This document shows, piece after piece, positions 1 through 11,675 of a stretch of DNA of 64,000 nt (position 1 is its first letter; each line of letters starts with the position of its first letter). Under the pieces are notes generated by a model. The model did not search any database and had not been told where the DNA came from. It was given only the letters and a program-made list of their open reading frames with translations. The DNA comes from Rhizophagus clarus (taxonomy: Eukaryota; Glomeromycota; Glomeromycetes; Glomerales; Glomeraceae): assembly GCA_015698045.1 (NCBI GenBank), contig BLAL01000051.1, positions 186,001 to 250,000 on the forward strand, read 5' to 3'. The position numbers and the translations under genes are program-made.

Positions 1-603
1 GTACTGGTGGATTTAAATATCACGAGATTTCAATGTCGGTTAAGTGATTTCCCTAAGAGGAGCCTGCATGAGTTTTAAAATCATTGTTAGTTTTAAAATC
101 ATCGTCGATAAATGATATAAAGGAAGATTCTTTGTCTCCATATTTTAAAAACAAAATTTTTAAAATTAAAAATTAATAAAAGATAATGAAAATTTTGGTT
201 ATTTCTTTATTTTCAAAATTCTTTAAATATTATAGCAAATTCATATGAAACCTGGTTATTCTTACTGCCTTATTTAATTATTTTACATCATGAAAAAGCT
301 TTTGGAGAATAAATAATACCATTAATAACTGCAAATAACTACTATTGTATTCACAAAACTTTTATTTGCAACTGGTGTAAAAAGTGATGGGTTCTTAAAA
401 TAGTTGATGGGTTATAAAAAGTCGTTATTACTTTAATTTTTAAGCACGAGTTGTAAAAAATTTTTTTATTTTCTGATTATTCTACATAAGATTGATAAGA
501 TGAATGTGTAACACAATCGTATTTTGCACTGTTTACTAATTTTTTATTAAAAATTCTTAATTTAAGCTAATTCTAAGGATCGGCGCATATGACATTGTTG
601 TTA

Positions 604-1305
604 TCAATCTATGTTGATAATGTTGGGTGGTGAAGAAGGAGGTGGTAGTGAAGAAGGAGGTGGTAGTGAAGAAGGAGGTGGTGGTGAAGAAGGAGGTGGT
701 GGTGAAGAAGGAGGTGGTGGTGGTGGTGGCGAAGTTAGATTGATAATATTAGGTGGTGAATAAGGAGGAGGTGGTGGTGGCGGCGATGAGGGAGGAGAAT
801 AATTTAAGGGAGTTGTCGCCTGGGACGTCGCTCTCGACCTTTCGTTAATATCGTGAATTATATCATAATTCGTTCCTAATAATAAAGAACAATTAATTAA
901 TAAAATTTAAATATAAAAATATTTAATATTTATATTTGTGATATTTACTTGGTTTTTCCCAGAAATGTTCTTTAAATTCTTCGAAAAACATTTCTCCTAA
1001 CATCGTTTTCTTACCCTTGGGATCGCCATCTACATATTTTTTCATTTTCTGATAAAATCATGTCATGTTTAGTATTTATATTAGTGATACGAAATATTTT
1101 ATTTATATACCTTATAAGCACGCACTAATCCGTAGAATTTTTCTTTACACTTTTTTCCTGAATAATCTGTTCCAAATTTAATATTTATTTCACTCGCAAG
1201 AGTTTTCCAGTAATTGTATCTCATGTTATTATTTAATTGATGATAATTTTCATTTTCACTTTTTCTTTTTTCAATTAAGTAATTTAACTGATCTTTGGAC
1301 CACAT
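604..1305 (-). CDS. Myb/SANT-like DNA-binding protein with PPPSS-repeat tail (3 exons)
   Basis: Assembled from three exons in one continuous frame: 1305-1111, 1048-949 and 875-604, with GT-AG introns of 62 and 73 bp, giving about 188 aa. Residues 1-90 look like a Myb/SANT (trihelix-like) DNA-binding domain: an initial WSKDQ, a central YWKTLA helix, then KKCKEKFYGL and an acidic/aromatic helix containing EEFKEHFW. The last exon encodes a Pro/Ser tail in which SSPPPP units repeat; on the plus strand this is the GAAGAAGGAGGTGGT minisatellite at about 618-780. An ATG at 1338 is in frame, but I prefer 1305 because it begins the domain. Such proteins are often host factors or accessory proteins of DNA transposons. 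The Tnp2 gene next door fits that, but no functional link is shown. No frame damage seen. Confidence 0.7.
618..790. repeat. Coding minisatellite (GAAGAAGGAGGTGGT units)
   Basis: About five to six purine-rich units of roughly 18 bp, based on GGTGGTGAAGAAGGAGGT, followed by a GGTGGTGG run. On the minus strand they are read in frame as Pro/Ser repeats of the Myb/SANT gene, so unit number probably changes protein length without frameshift. Confidence 0.85.
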
Positions 1306-1309
1306 TGTA

Positions 1310-1436
1310 GAAAAGATAAAAAACTCGTAAAAAAACAATTGTTAGGTTGATAAAATTTGTTATCCTTTTAGAATAGAAAAGATAAAAAATCTCGTAAAAA
1401 ACAATTGTTAGGTTGATAAAATTTGTTATCCTTTTA
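1310..1436. repeat. Tandem duplication, ~62-bp unit
   Basis: Two nearly identical copies (about 1310-1371 and 1376-1436) sharing AACAATTGTTAGGTTGATAA and flanking bases. The first copy overlaps the 5' leader of the Myb/SANT gene, so the duplication lies in its promoter-proximal region. Confidence 0.8.
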
Positions 1437-1501
1437 TAAGAATTTGATCGAATTTATTACTGGTCTATATCATTTCTTCGTTGTATTCATTAATTTGTCC
1501 T

Positions 1502-1738
1502 ATTCTTTTGCGATTTAATTATATGAATCATTAAAGTCTAATAAATTACTACGCCTACAACCTTACTATATTCGTTATAATAAACAAAAGGATGGAATGA
1601 CATAATACTTTGGAGACATTATTCGTTTTGCGATTTAATCATATGAATCATTAGTCTTAAAATAAATTACTACGCCTACAACCTTACTTTATTCGTTATA
1701 ATAAACAAAAGGATGGAATGACATAATACTTTGGAGAC
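1502..1738. repeat. Tandem duplication, ~118-bp unit
   Basis: Two copies (about 1502-1618 and 1622-1738), each running from a TTTTGCGATTTAAT block to AATACTTTGGAGACA, with only a few substitutions and small indels. Noncoding. Confidence 0.85.
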
Positions 1739-1797
1739 AATGTTACATCAAAAATTCCCTATTAATTGTAACACGATTTAATATAATGAAATAACTA

Positions 1798-1885
1798 GAC
1801 ATGTCACGGGCTTGTCGCGGTTGTATCGCGGTAAACTATTAATAAAAAAATGAGTTATATCGTGGGTGTGTCGCGGGTGGGTCAG
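1798..1885. repeat. Cluster of short TGTCGCGGG-like repeats
   Basis: Within 90 bp there are five variants of GTCGCGGG/GTCACGGG/ATCGCGGT/ATCGTGGG, conspicuously GC-rich in AT-rich DNA. They may be a subterminal repeat of a DNA transposon or a binding-site cluster. The rest of 1340-2290 outside the listed repeats is AT-rich and noncoding. Confidence 0.45.
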
Positions 1886-1997
1886 TTGAAGGCTTATATT
1901 CGAAGATTTTAATGTGAAAACTTATTACAAATAATACAATATTACAATATCAATTATTCTGAGTTACGACAACTTTAAATAAATAAAATTTATTCGT

Positions 1998-2135
1998 TTT
2001 CATATACATTGATGAATTCGTTCAACAAGTCCTCTACATCTTAGTCGAAATTTCCTCTCTCTCCCTCACTTTCATCATTATTAATATTATTTTTCGTAAT
2101 CGTCATTTTCAGAATCGTCATCCATTATATAAAAA
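1998..2135 (-). pseudogene. Acidic C-terminal gene fragment
   Basis: The minus strand reads an acidic stretch, DDDSENDDYE, then after a one-base frame change NNINNDESEGERGNFD, a TAA, and DVEDLLNEFINVYENE before a final stop. The run of acidic residues across a frameshift and a stop suggests the decayed 3' end of a gene, perhaps a transposase tail. No upstream domain is recognisable. Confidence 0.35.
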
Positions 2136-2291
2136 GGTTTCGGTTTTCGCCATTAGATTTCGTCACAATTTTTCTATCAAATGATCAAATTGTACTATGT
2201 TTCACCACATTTTATAATCCTAATCACATTTTATTAAAAACAAGTTTGAAATTTTTTACACCGTTACGTAATTTGCATGGCTGCATTTTAT

Positions 2292-5200
2292 TTATAAATT
2301 AAATTTTCTATTTAAAGGTATTATTGATAGGTAATTTTGTTTTCCAATTGTAACATATTTAAATTTTGTAGCTCTACATAATATTCTATGAACCGGTAGC
2401 AATGAATCACAGCCTTCCTCATAGTATTCAGTTCTCCACAATTCCGTATTTGATATGTCTGGTCTCATAAAGTTATGTTTAAATCGAATATCAGAGGAAG
2501 GTGCACATTTATACCATTTCACGTATGCTAGAAGATGTGTTTTGGGTCCTTCAGGAAATCTAAGCGTATGCTCAAAGTAATATTGTACTTCACCCGGGTA
2601 TGCATCAATTGATTCATCATTAGCTGCTTTCCATTTTGCAAATATGGTCGCATTTCTTTCTTGTAGACTTGATATCATAGACCCAAATATTTCAGCGCCA
2701 ATTTGCAATCTTGCGTGCTGATTAACTACCAGGTCCATAAATCCTAATATTTCTCCTTGTTCTTTTTCATATAATATAGAATACCATTCACATAGAAAAT
2801 TGCGCAATTCTAAAGGCATAATAACTTTGAAATATGAAGGCTTAAGCATTTGACCTGGTAATGTCTCAGTACCATATATCTTGGAAAACGTAGATATATT
2901 GTGTCTCATAGATAGAAAATGCTGCAATTCTTCCCTTTCTTCTGTGAGGGCCAAACTACCTACAGTCTTTCTTGCCATAAGAAGGCAAAGAGATTTATCA
3001 AGAAGACCAGATGTCCATTTGCACGTTAAGTGATAATCTACAAGAGTATTCTTGAGGACGATTTTCATAAGTTCAGGCTCTATTTGTCGATTACTGTTAG
3101 GATACGATCCTAAATAATAAGAAATATACATTTATTAAAAAATTTAAGAGATATCGATGTAAAGTCAGGACTTTACCTATATATCCATTAAGTCTCTCAA
3201 ATGGAAAAAGCCAATAACTATATATAGGACCATAATCACGACAACAATCAGGAATGTGAAGCGCCAAATGTATGTTACTTGTTATGAATTCTGGCCCATA
3301 TGTGTTTTCTATGAGGTGAGCCATGTCTTTTAACCTTTCTTGTGCTTCTTTTAAATCATCTTCGGTAATGAATCTTGCTGCCAAAAGATTACATGCCCGA
3401 ACAAAATGGCCTAAAATCTTTGTCTAGCATATCCCATAGAATATTAGTCGAATAGATCATGATGAAAGTTTTCCATTGATCAGCAGTCAAATTAGAAAAG
3501 CCATCGTTTCCAATAGCAATTTTTGGAGGAATGCGACCGATGTCAGAAGGTAATTCAACGTGATCCATTCTTTGTTGTGCTACCCGAAGTTGTTCCATAC
3601 TTAATTTTCCCTGATTCACAAAAATTGATTTGATTATCCATTTTGCTACACCAAGGAAAAGGCAATGCATTGGATCCACTGCAGCAAAACGTATAGGATC
3701 CATATACGGAAGACGAAGCAATTCAGACCAGCGCACACCATGCTTTTTGAAATGATTATCTCTAGAATTCTTCGAATTACATTGCAACCATTCATGAGCA
3801 TATTTCTTATGTAATTCTGCGGTACTTATCTCATAGTTGTGATCCCCTCCATAGTGAGTTTTATTATATTCTCCACTATAAATACTACGTTTCTCACATC
3901 TATGGCATTTCATTACTGCAGATCCATGACCAAACAACTTTCGTGTAGCTGGTATATCAGATGATCCAACAATCAATGCAACCTTTATATTTAAACCACC
4001 AGGACACTGGTATGTCTTTGGTACTTTCCAACCCTTCCAAAGTTTTAAAAATTCGTCTACAATAGGGGCCAAATAATGATTGATACGTTCTAATCCTACC
4101 TCTTTTGGTCCTGGTAAAAAACCCAAATATATAATGTTTTCAGGCTTATTTCTTTCCGATCTTGGAAGGTTGCATATAGATGCATATATTGCACCAGTAC
4201 TGTGTTGTGTGTAGGTAAATGGCTGGAACCAGTCAAGATTAAAGAGAAGACCTAGATGGCTTGTGGCAGTTTCTGGCGTAAAAAAGGTACTGCCATCAAA
4301 TGGAAATGTTTTCCATACTTTTCCATCATAAATATCTGAATAGATATCTCCTTTTCTTTGAAATCCTGATGGTTTCAACATATTTTCAAAACCAGGTCGT
4401 TGATATAACATACTCAATTGCTGACAAATGCTTGGTTTAGGATAAAGACTACGTGGCACAGCAATTGTTTCTCCTTTACGTTTTTTAAGAACAGTAAGCG
4501 GATTGTTGCATTGGTTACGACGACTTGGTGTTGGATTATCTGGAAATTCTTCATGTAGGCAATTCTTAATGGTGACTTTTCCTTCTTTCTTATATGTGAC
4601 AATATCTTCAACATTATGCATTTTATGACAATTATTGCATACAGCTAACTGCATTTTTGGTTGCAAAATATTCAAATATCCTTTTGCCTTAAATAAGGAG
4701 TTAGGAAATTTTTTGAATTGTGAATTATTTAAACGAGTAAGTACAATATGTAAGAATTTTATTAACGCTTCAATTGCCGTGTCAGTAAGGCGAAATCTTT
4801 GTTGGAATTTAAATAGCCATAGAATTATTTCAGTTTCCAACGAATCATTTAAGTTTTCCATCACAAACACTTCATCGCTATCAAATTTGGGAGATGTGAA
4901 AATATTTTCACCTTCATTTTCTTCTTCCTGATCTGTATTATCATCCGTCTTTTCTTCATTTTCATAATTATCATCATCATTTTTATCAAGTTTAGATGCA
5001 GGAACACGAAAGTTTGATGAAAATGTGTTTATATTTTCTTCTTCATTTAATTGAAAAGAATCAGGGAATGAATCAGGAAAAGAATCAGGCGGTATACCTT
5101 CTTCATTATCTGAATTATTTAATTGGAAAGAATCAGGGTCATCTATTTTCCGCTTTTTTGAATTTGTTCTGGTGAGATTTTATTCACTTGTCATAATGGC

Positions 5201-5419
5201 ATTTTCTTGATCTTTTCTATTATGGTTTAACTTCCATAGGCGTTTGTCTTTTGCATGTTTCTTTAGAGTACGAGGATCAACTTCTTCACCATTACAAAAA
5301 ATACAATTACATGCATACAAATACTTCTTTTTGGGCTTTAATAAATCAGCAACAGAGGTTTCATTTTTACAATTTTTATTATGTTTTATTAAATCGGCTA
5401 CTGAAGTTTTATTACTCAT
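2292..5419 (-). pseudogene. Tnp2-family (CACTA/EnSpm-type) transposase, frameshift plus in-frame stop
   Basis: One long reading frame starts at the ATG at 5417-5419 and is broken in two places. A TAA at 5180-5182 is in frame with everything downstream, and one extra base at about 3408-3411 shifts the frame. A GT-AG intron at 3110-3176 then joins cleanly to the last exon (3109-2292). The product resembles Transposase_21/Tnp2 proteins. It has an N-terminal Cys block (CNCIFCNGEEVDP), an acidic linker, Cys pairs around CNNCHKMH, then the core with YDGKVWKTF, DWFQPFTYTQHSTG, CPGGLNIKVALIVGSSDIPA, CHRCEKRS and DPMHCLFLGVAKW. The post-frameshift part (HIPDCCRDYGPIYSYWLFPFERLNGY) matches the family's DUF4218-like region. 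It would have encoded the cut-and-paste enzyme of a CACTA-like element, but no element termini were identified. It diverges from the Ser-rich gene at 5738. Confidence 0.8.
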
Positions 5420-5500
5420 TTTGCTAAAATATATTTACTAAAATATATGAAAAAGTTTAGAATATTTAGACAGCTATTCAAATGAAGTATAATTCTTTCA

Positions 5501-5645
5501 GGATCAGATTCGCGTTGAATTCTTTTAAATTGGATTGCGTAATCAGGATCAGGTTCGCGTTTGATCAGATTCGCGTGAGAAAACCTTCAGAATCAGATTC
5601 GCGTAAGGGAATCCTCAGAATTTTCCAGGATCAGGTTCGCGTAGT
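5501..5645 (+). promoter_or_regulatory. Five 14-bp GATCAGATTCGCGT repeats in divergent promoter
   Basis: Copies of [GA]ATCAG[AG]TTCGCGT occur at 5501-5514, 5547-5560, 5563-5576, 5591-5604 and 5629-5642, all in the same orientation. They lie in the 318-bp gap between two divergently read genes (Tnp2 minus, Ser-rich gene plus). A weaker TTTTCGCGTTCTG follows at about 5671. Spacing is irregular (16-45 bp). This looks like a transcription-factor or transposase-binding array (CACTA subterminal repeats are the family precedent); the function is inferred. Confidence 0.6.
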
Positions 5646-5737
5646 TGCACCTGAAATCTATATAAATATGCAACCTTTTCGCGTTCTGAAAACTCTTCTT
5701 CTCATTCAAAGTTTTGCACTCAACTGAAATATAAGTA

Positions 5738-6933
5738 ATGATGGACAGGGACAGTGATCAGGAATCTGTAAGCTCTTCCTCTTCCTCTTCCTCTTCCGCT
5801 TCCGCTTCCTCTTCCTCTTCCTCATCATCATCGTCAGCTGCTTCGTATAAAATGATTAAAGCAAGTATTATTTATTATTTATTTATCATTTATGGTTTTT
5901 TTTTCATTCTATTTACGTTTATCTATTATTCTATAGAAAGAAGTCTATATATGGGTAGACTCGGAATTAAGAGATACTTATAAAATAGACGAGGAACGGA
6001 CTTGGGTAGAGCAAAAGGAAAACATAGTAACAAAACTATTGCCGCCTTTGTACAAGCTCATGAATAAAAAATATAATATTACAAACGGCAAGTTACTAAA
6101 AATTTTGTACGGACGATGGCGTTCTCGGCATCGTGTGAATAACATTAAAAATCAAGGAGAAGAAAGAATAAAACAAGATAAGAGAAGGGCAAAAAAGAAT
6201 TCGAGGATGCAAGACGTAAGTAAATATTCAATTAATGTGAAATGAAAAGTTAGTAGTTAACTATCAATTACATTACTAGAAAAAAAAAAGAAGAACAAAA
6301 GCAACAAACTATTTGATAAAAGGTAAAGATAAGTATATTGTCAGGTATCCAGAAGGAGACCTTGTAAAAATTCTTAAAGATTCGGGTTACCACTCGGAAG
6401 AGTGGGAAGAAACAGATCCTGAGGAAGATTGGACTGTTATCTGACCTGCAGTAGTTGAAGATGGTGAAGTTATTGAGGAAGCCGTTAAAGAAAAGTCAAC
6501 ATCAGTATACATTTATGATAAATGGTGGCGTTCTTCTGCAGTATGTATATTTATTATTTTATTAGTTTATTTATCAAAAACACTAATAGTAATTTATTTA
6601 TTTAAGCTTTTACGATTATTACACGACCGAATTGATCCGACGGTCGAATTATTAAGGAAAAAACCACCAACTTTAAACCCTAAAAAAGCTGACAACATAT
6701 CTGCATCTAGCGTACCACCTATGGGTGCACCAAACTGGTGTTTAAATCAAGAGTCGCTCAAACAGTTTAACCGTTCAAGTGTTGATATTCCGATATACGA
6801 TTATGATACCGATGATAACCACGATAAAGACAAAGAAGAAATCCCAAATAGAACTAATTCAAATAGTAGAAAGAAGAGAAAAACTAAAAAAAACCCAAAA
6901 CAAAAGAGAACCAAAAAACATAAATCAAAATAA
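5738..6933 (+). pseudogene. Ser-rich basic protein of unknown family, 4 exons, one in-frame TGA
   Basis: Exons 5738-5864, 5941-6215, 6280-6540 and 6607-6933 join in frame across GT-AG introns of 64-76 bp. Only one defect was seen, a TGA at 6442-6444 (between DWTVI and PAVVEDGEV). The roughly 328-residue product starts MMDRDSDQES, followed by a 27-residue run of almost pure Ser/Ala. It continues with a Trp/Arg-rich basic region (KILYGRWRSRHRVNN), an acidic EEWEETDPEEDW block, IYDKWWRS, LLHDRIDPTVELLRKK and a Lys-rich tail. I do not recognise the family. Trp-spaced basic helices could be DNA-binding. The divergent position next to the Tnp2 gene suggests an accessory gene of the same element. 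The TGA could derive from CGA by C-to-T change. Confidence 0.6.
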
Positions 6934-7046
6934 TTCAATAATTTTTTTTTCTAATTCAAATAGAAGAAAAGAAGAGAAAAACTAAAAAAAAAACAAAATA
7001 AAAGAGAACCAAAAAGCATAAATCAAAATAATTCAATAATTTTCTT
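6854..7046. repeat. Tandem duplication of gene 3' end, ~97 bp
   Basis: The Lys-rich 3' end of the Ser-rich gene plus its stop region (from CTAATTCAAATAG to TTCAATAATTTT) occurs twice, 6854-6951 and 6952-7046. The second copy lies in the 3' flank. Confidence 0.8.
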
Positions 7047-7359
7047 TTTACTCATTAAATCTAGTCTTAAATAGATTTATGTTATTTGATTATATAATAA
7101 ATTGAATCAATCATCCGTATGCAGTTTAATTAAAAGTTAATCAAAAATTTAATAAGCTAGGTTCAAAATTGATTTGTGTTTACGTTTATTTTTAAAAAAA
7201 CTTTAATTGAAACAAATTTAATCTAATCCGTTCTGCATGCGAGACAATGTATTTCTATTTTATTTGTTACATATCAGATATATTAGAGGATTAATTTATA
7301 ATTTGAAAATACGTAATGACTAATAACAAACATGTGATCCGATTATTATCATTTAAAAA

Positions 7360-7550
7360 ATCGTACAAATATCGGGTAACCGATATATATTAGCCAACAT
7401 ATCGGGGACTAAAAGTTTAAATATCGGGGTCTTTGATAATTATAATTTTAGACATATTTTGAGATGTGACAAATCGGGTGTCCGATATGTATAAAAACCC
7501 GATATGTATCTGATTAGTCACTGATATATAGACGCCCGATATGTACCCGA
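7360..7550. repeat. Array of ATATCGGG / CCCGATAT motifs
   Basis: At least eight occurrences of ATCGGG or its complement CCGATAT (for example 7373, 7402, 7425, 7474, 7484, 7498, 7533 and 7546) occur in both orientations, so several can pair as inverted repeats. This may be the end of a transposon or a short MITE. The rest of 6934-7640 is AT-rich with no gene seen. Confidence 0.5.
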
Positions 7551-8713
7551 TAGTATTGATTTTGACCAGTGCATACGGCAGACAATCAAAGCAAAGTAAG
7601 TGATAATTTCCAGACTCGAAAATTGTCGACATTTCATTTCAGTTTACATCTATTACACCTAATACAATTTACTGGGTTAATATATTAACGTCAGCTGGCG
7701 ATGAACATTCTGAAACGCTTGTACCGGAAACAAATAGAGAAAATGTACGGCGCAGTAGGCCGACCACGCCAGCTGTTGAGCATGGAAGAAGCTCGTCAAC
7801 TACAACTGCAGAAGAAACACCGGAGATCAATGTCCAACCTCCTAAAAGCAAAAAAAGTTGCGAGGACATGCTTATAAAACAAGGTAGGCAAATACGAGCT
7901 CTATATGAATTACATAAAGAGACGCTCGAGAAAGTCGGATGGATCCAGAACCAGATTAAGTTGCAAAATGAGAAAAAGAAAAAAATTGACCTAAGCGAAA
8001 AGGTCTTCAATGTAAGTTTCTAACAAAAACCTGGTGCTATTCTCTCTTATACCATCTGTCACCAAATCACAACATAATTGCAATCACACACTAATATAGG
8101 AAGGTTATAACTCGGTGTGCAATAAATCCTTTCCGGACAATATGTGGCCTACCTTTGAAAATTTTAAGTTGGAGCTCGAAAATTGGCTAAATCAACATCA
8201 TCCTGATTATCTTCGTGAAGTAGGCTATAGAGAGTGGACGAACGCATTTTCAGGACGCCATCATTCTATGGTGATTATCATTAATAATCGTAATCATAAC
8301 TGTTGTGTTTAATTTAAATTTTTCAATTATCATTATGGATTTTTTATTTTCTTTTATAGCTCATGCGAAAAATGAAAGATATGAGAGGAGTACACGTTGC
8401 AGCAGTGAAAAGCGCTATTTTTAAGGAATTCGGTTTACAATCAATAAGTGGTAATAAACGAAAAAGCCCGCAAGATATAACGAGCTGAAAAAATTTACCA
8501 CAAGTTAAAGAGTGTTATAATAAGTTATATGATGATAACGATAATGTAATCGAAAATATAACAAAACTCGCATTTCCCGCAATATCTGATACCGACGAGT
8601 CATTTCAGAATATCTATATTTATACGTCAGCGATATGCGATATAGTATTGAATCCTAGCTATCCCGACGTAGAGTGCGGGAAAAAACCTCTAGAACGACG
8701 ATATCAGAAATTT

Positions 8714-8721
8714 AAGGTATG
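8714..8721. repeat. hAT target-site duplication, left copy (AAGGTATG)
   Basis: The 8-bp AAGGTATG directly precedes the left terminus TAGAGATG and recurs at 12532-12539 after the right terminus. It spans the exon-intron junction AAG|GTATG of the host gene. Confidence 0.9.
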
Positions 8722-8734
8722 TAGAGATGTGCCG

Positions 8735-8792
8735 TGTTATATAACAAAATGTTATATAACATATATAACTGTTATATAACGGTTATATAACC
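8735..8792. repeat. Left subterminal GTTATATAAC palindrome array
   Basis: Four to five tightly packed copies of GTTATATAAC or near variants just inside the left hAT end. The same motif recurs at about 12442-12520 just inside the right end. These are likely transposase-binding sites; binding is inferred from hAT biology. Confidence 0.75.
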
Positions 8793-9145
8793 AAGAGGTA
8801 TTTTAAGGTATATAATTATTTTGTATAATATTTTACTATCTAATAATTATAAAAGAATAAAATATATATTATTAGATTTGTCTTATTAAGATGAATCAAA
8901 TGGTGACAATTTTATGCTTCTAATATCAATATAAAATAAGTTATTATAATTTAAAAATTTTTAAACATTTAAAGTTATCTTAAAATTTATTGGTACTAAA
9001 AGTATAAAATAATTAAATTTAATGCATATTTGTGAATTAAATCTGATGTAATGTGTTTTAGATTTTTATAATTATTAGATGTCAAAATATATATCAAATA
9101 AACTTATTATTTAAAAAAAGTGTTTTTTGCAATTATCTCATTATT

Positions 9146-9490
9146 TACTAATCCTATTTCAATATCCTTTTTTTTGTTTTGAAGGGGGCATTAAGAGCTA
9201 TAAAATAAAAAAAAGATTTTTAAAATCTGATCACTAGATCATGAGATAATGTCTTAAATAGATTTTTTTAATATTAACTTTCATTTTATATAATAATTTA
9301 ATGCTAATATCTTAAGATCTACAAATCCTATTTCAATGATCTTTTTTTTATCTTAAAGAGTGCATTGAGAGCTATAAAAACAAAAAAAGATCTTTAAAAT
9401 CTGATCATTGGATCACAAGATAATATCTTAAATTGGTTTTTTTTATATTAATTTTTATTTTATATAATAAATTAATGCTGATCTTAAATG
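9146..9490. repeat. Internal tandem duplication in hAT (~175-bp unit)
   Basis: Two diverged copies (about 9146-9315 and 9323-9490), each containing CCTATTTCAAT, GAGCTATAAAA, TTTAAAATCTGATCA and TAATGCT. Noncoding, in the 5' part of the hAT element. Confidence 0.7.
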
Positions 9491-9653
9491 TATCACCACT
9501 TAAATTTGGAAATTGATTATCAAATGCTTTAACCTAATATAAAATTAAACTTTTACACAAATTTTCCATATATATATATGCATTTTTTTTACCCACGGTT
9601 TGTAAAAAAAATTTATTTATTTTTTTTTTTAATTTTTTTATAAAATTTTTATT

Positions 9654-11675
9654 ATGACACGTACTCTTGACCCTGTTTGGAATCATTTTAAAAAATCAGC
9701 TGAAAGAAAAACAGATCAAGCTGGAACAAAGCAGCATTATATAGCAACATGTAATTTTTGTGATACTATAATGACTGGACAACCTAAAAGAATGAAAATT
9801 CATTTAAATAAAAATTGTCCAAATGTACCACTTGAAGTTAAAAATCAATATAAAAATAAAGACAAAGAACAAGAATCTTTTGATATTAATGATGATAATA
9901 CAGATGATAATACTGAAGATAATGTTAGTAATGAAAAAGAAGAAATTGATACTGCAATTGCACGTGCATTTTATGCTAGCGGAATTCCATTAGCAACTAT
10001 TGAAAATCCTTTTATTATTCAAGCATTACATAAAATTAATCCAGAATATCATCCTCCTTCCCAAAAATCATTGTCAACAACTTTACTTGAAAAAGAATAT
10101 AAACAAGTTTCTGCTGATATGAAAAAACAAATAAAAAATTCTAATTATATTTGTCTTACAAGTGATGGTTGGACAAATATACATCAACAACCTATAATTA
10201 ATTTTATGATTACTACACCACAACCAATTTTCTGGAAAGCATTAGAATCTAAAGAAAATTCACATACTGGTGAATATATTGCTGAGCAGTTTGATATTGT
10301 TATTAAAGAAATTGGTATATCAAAAATTGCAGCTGTAATTACTGATAATGCAAGTAATATGAAAAAAGCACATAGTATTCTTCAAAAAGATTATCCAAAT
10401 ATAATATTTTTAGGTAATAATTTTTATTTAATTTAATTTTTTAAAATTATTTCTAAAATTTTTTAATTTTTTTTTAAGGTTGTTTTGCACATAATATCAA
10501 TCTTCTTATTAAATCCGTTATTGAATTGGCTTTAATTAAAGAAACTATTACACCAGTACAGGAAATTATTAAGTTTTTTAAAAGGCATCATATTGAAAAT
10601 GCTTGTTTAGAACGATTGCAAATTGAAAAAATAGGAAAAACAATTAAATTTAATTTGCCAGTAATTACAAGATGGGGTTCACATTACATTTGTTTACAAT
10701 CTTTTCTTGCTAGTAAAAAAGCATTACAGGTAAAATCTATATATTATTTTTGAAAAATTTAAAAGTTTAAAAATTATTTATTTATTATATATTTATATTA
10801 TAGAATGTTGTTTTTGAAGAATGTGTTAGAAAATCAATACCATCATCACTTAATTCCAAACTTATAGATACTGAGGGATTTTGGTTAATATTGAAGAAAT
10901 ATGTCAATTATTAGAACCATTTACAAAAATTATCTGAGAATTTGAAAGTAATCAACCTAATTTATCATTAATTTATGATAGGTTTGTAATTTACTAAAAT
11001 TTTTTTATTTTTAATTTAATATATATATAATAATAAGTAATATTTTTTTATTATAGATTTACAAAGTTAAAAAATGAAATTAAACAGTTGACTAATACTT
11101 CTTTAAAAGATATTATTCTTGATAAATGTACACTACGTTGGGAAAAAATGTATCATCCAGCAATTGTTATTGCTTACTATTTAGATCCAAGATATCATGG
11201 TCAAGATTTAACAGATGAATATCCTTTTTCAATGATTGCAGAAGAAACATCAAAATTTGTAAATCAGGATTTAAGTGGTCAATTAGTAAAAGAATTATTA
11301 TGGTATAATAATAAAACAGGACCATTTAATTCTTCAATATTTTGGAAATTAAAAGCAATAAGTAATCCAATTGATTGGTGGAATGGATTTCAACAAGAAG
11401 TACCAGTTCTTAGTAAGTTTGCAGTAAAATTAATGTCAATTCCAGCATCAAATGCTGCTTCAGAAAGAAATTGGTCAAATTTTGGTTTTATTCAAAATAT
11501 AAAAAGAAATAGATTAACAAATGAAAGAACTTTTAAATTAGTATCTATATATTCTAATCTTCGTTTAGCTAATGGTCAAAAATTAAATGATGATAATATA
11601 AATGAAGAAGAATTAGAAAATTTAGATGAAATTATAGTAATTGAAGAATCTGAAGAAAGTAATATTGAACATTAA
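9654..11675 (+). pseudogene. hAT transposase (BED finger, RNase H-like core, hATC domain), broken
   Basis: Exons 9654-10413, 10479-10729, 10804-10981 and 11057-11675 join at GT-AG sites. Exon 1 has a BED zinc finger (VWNHFKK, then CNFC and HLNKNC). It continues with the RNase H-like catalytic region, including LTSDGWTN (first Asp), ITDNASNMKKA, and CFAHNINLLIKS across the first intron. The C-terminal exon carries the hATC dimerisation domain (IPASNAASERNWSNFG). Damage is confined to exon 3: a one-base frameshift near 10877 (around GGATTTTGGTTAA) and a TGA at 10935-10937 where the sequence context suggests an original Arg codon. It acted in the nucleus as the cut-and-paste transposase of the surrounding 3.8-kb element. 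This copy cannot make full-length protein as written. Confidence 0.9.

Noticed and set aside
5160..5182. Intron removing the TAA at 5180 of the Tnp2 gene
   Set aside because: A GTGAAT...CACCAG pair exists, but the intron would be only 19 bp, too short for splicing.
7669..8010. 113-aa minus-strand open frame
   Set aside because: It is the complement of a well-spliced plus-strand exon (7643-8011); its hydrophobic composition is a shadow of that exon's codons.
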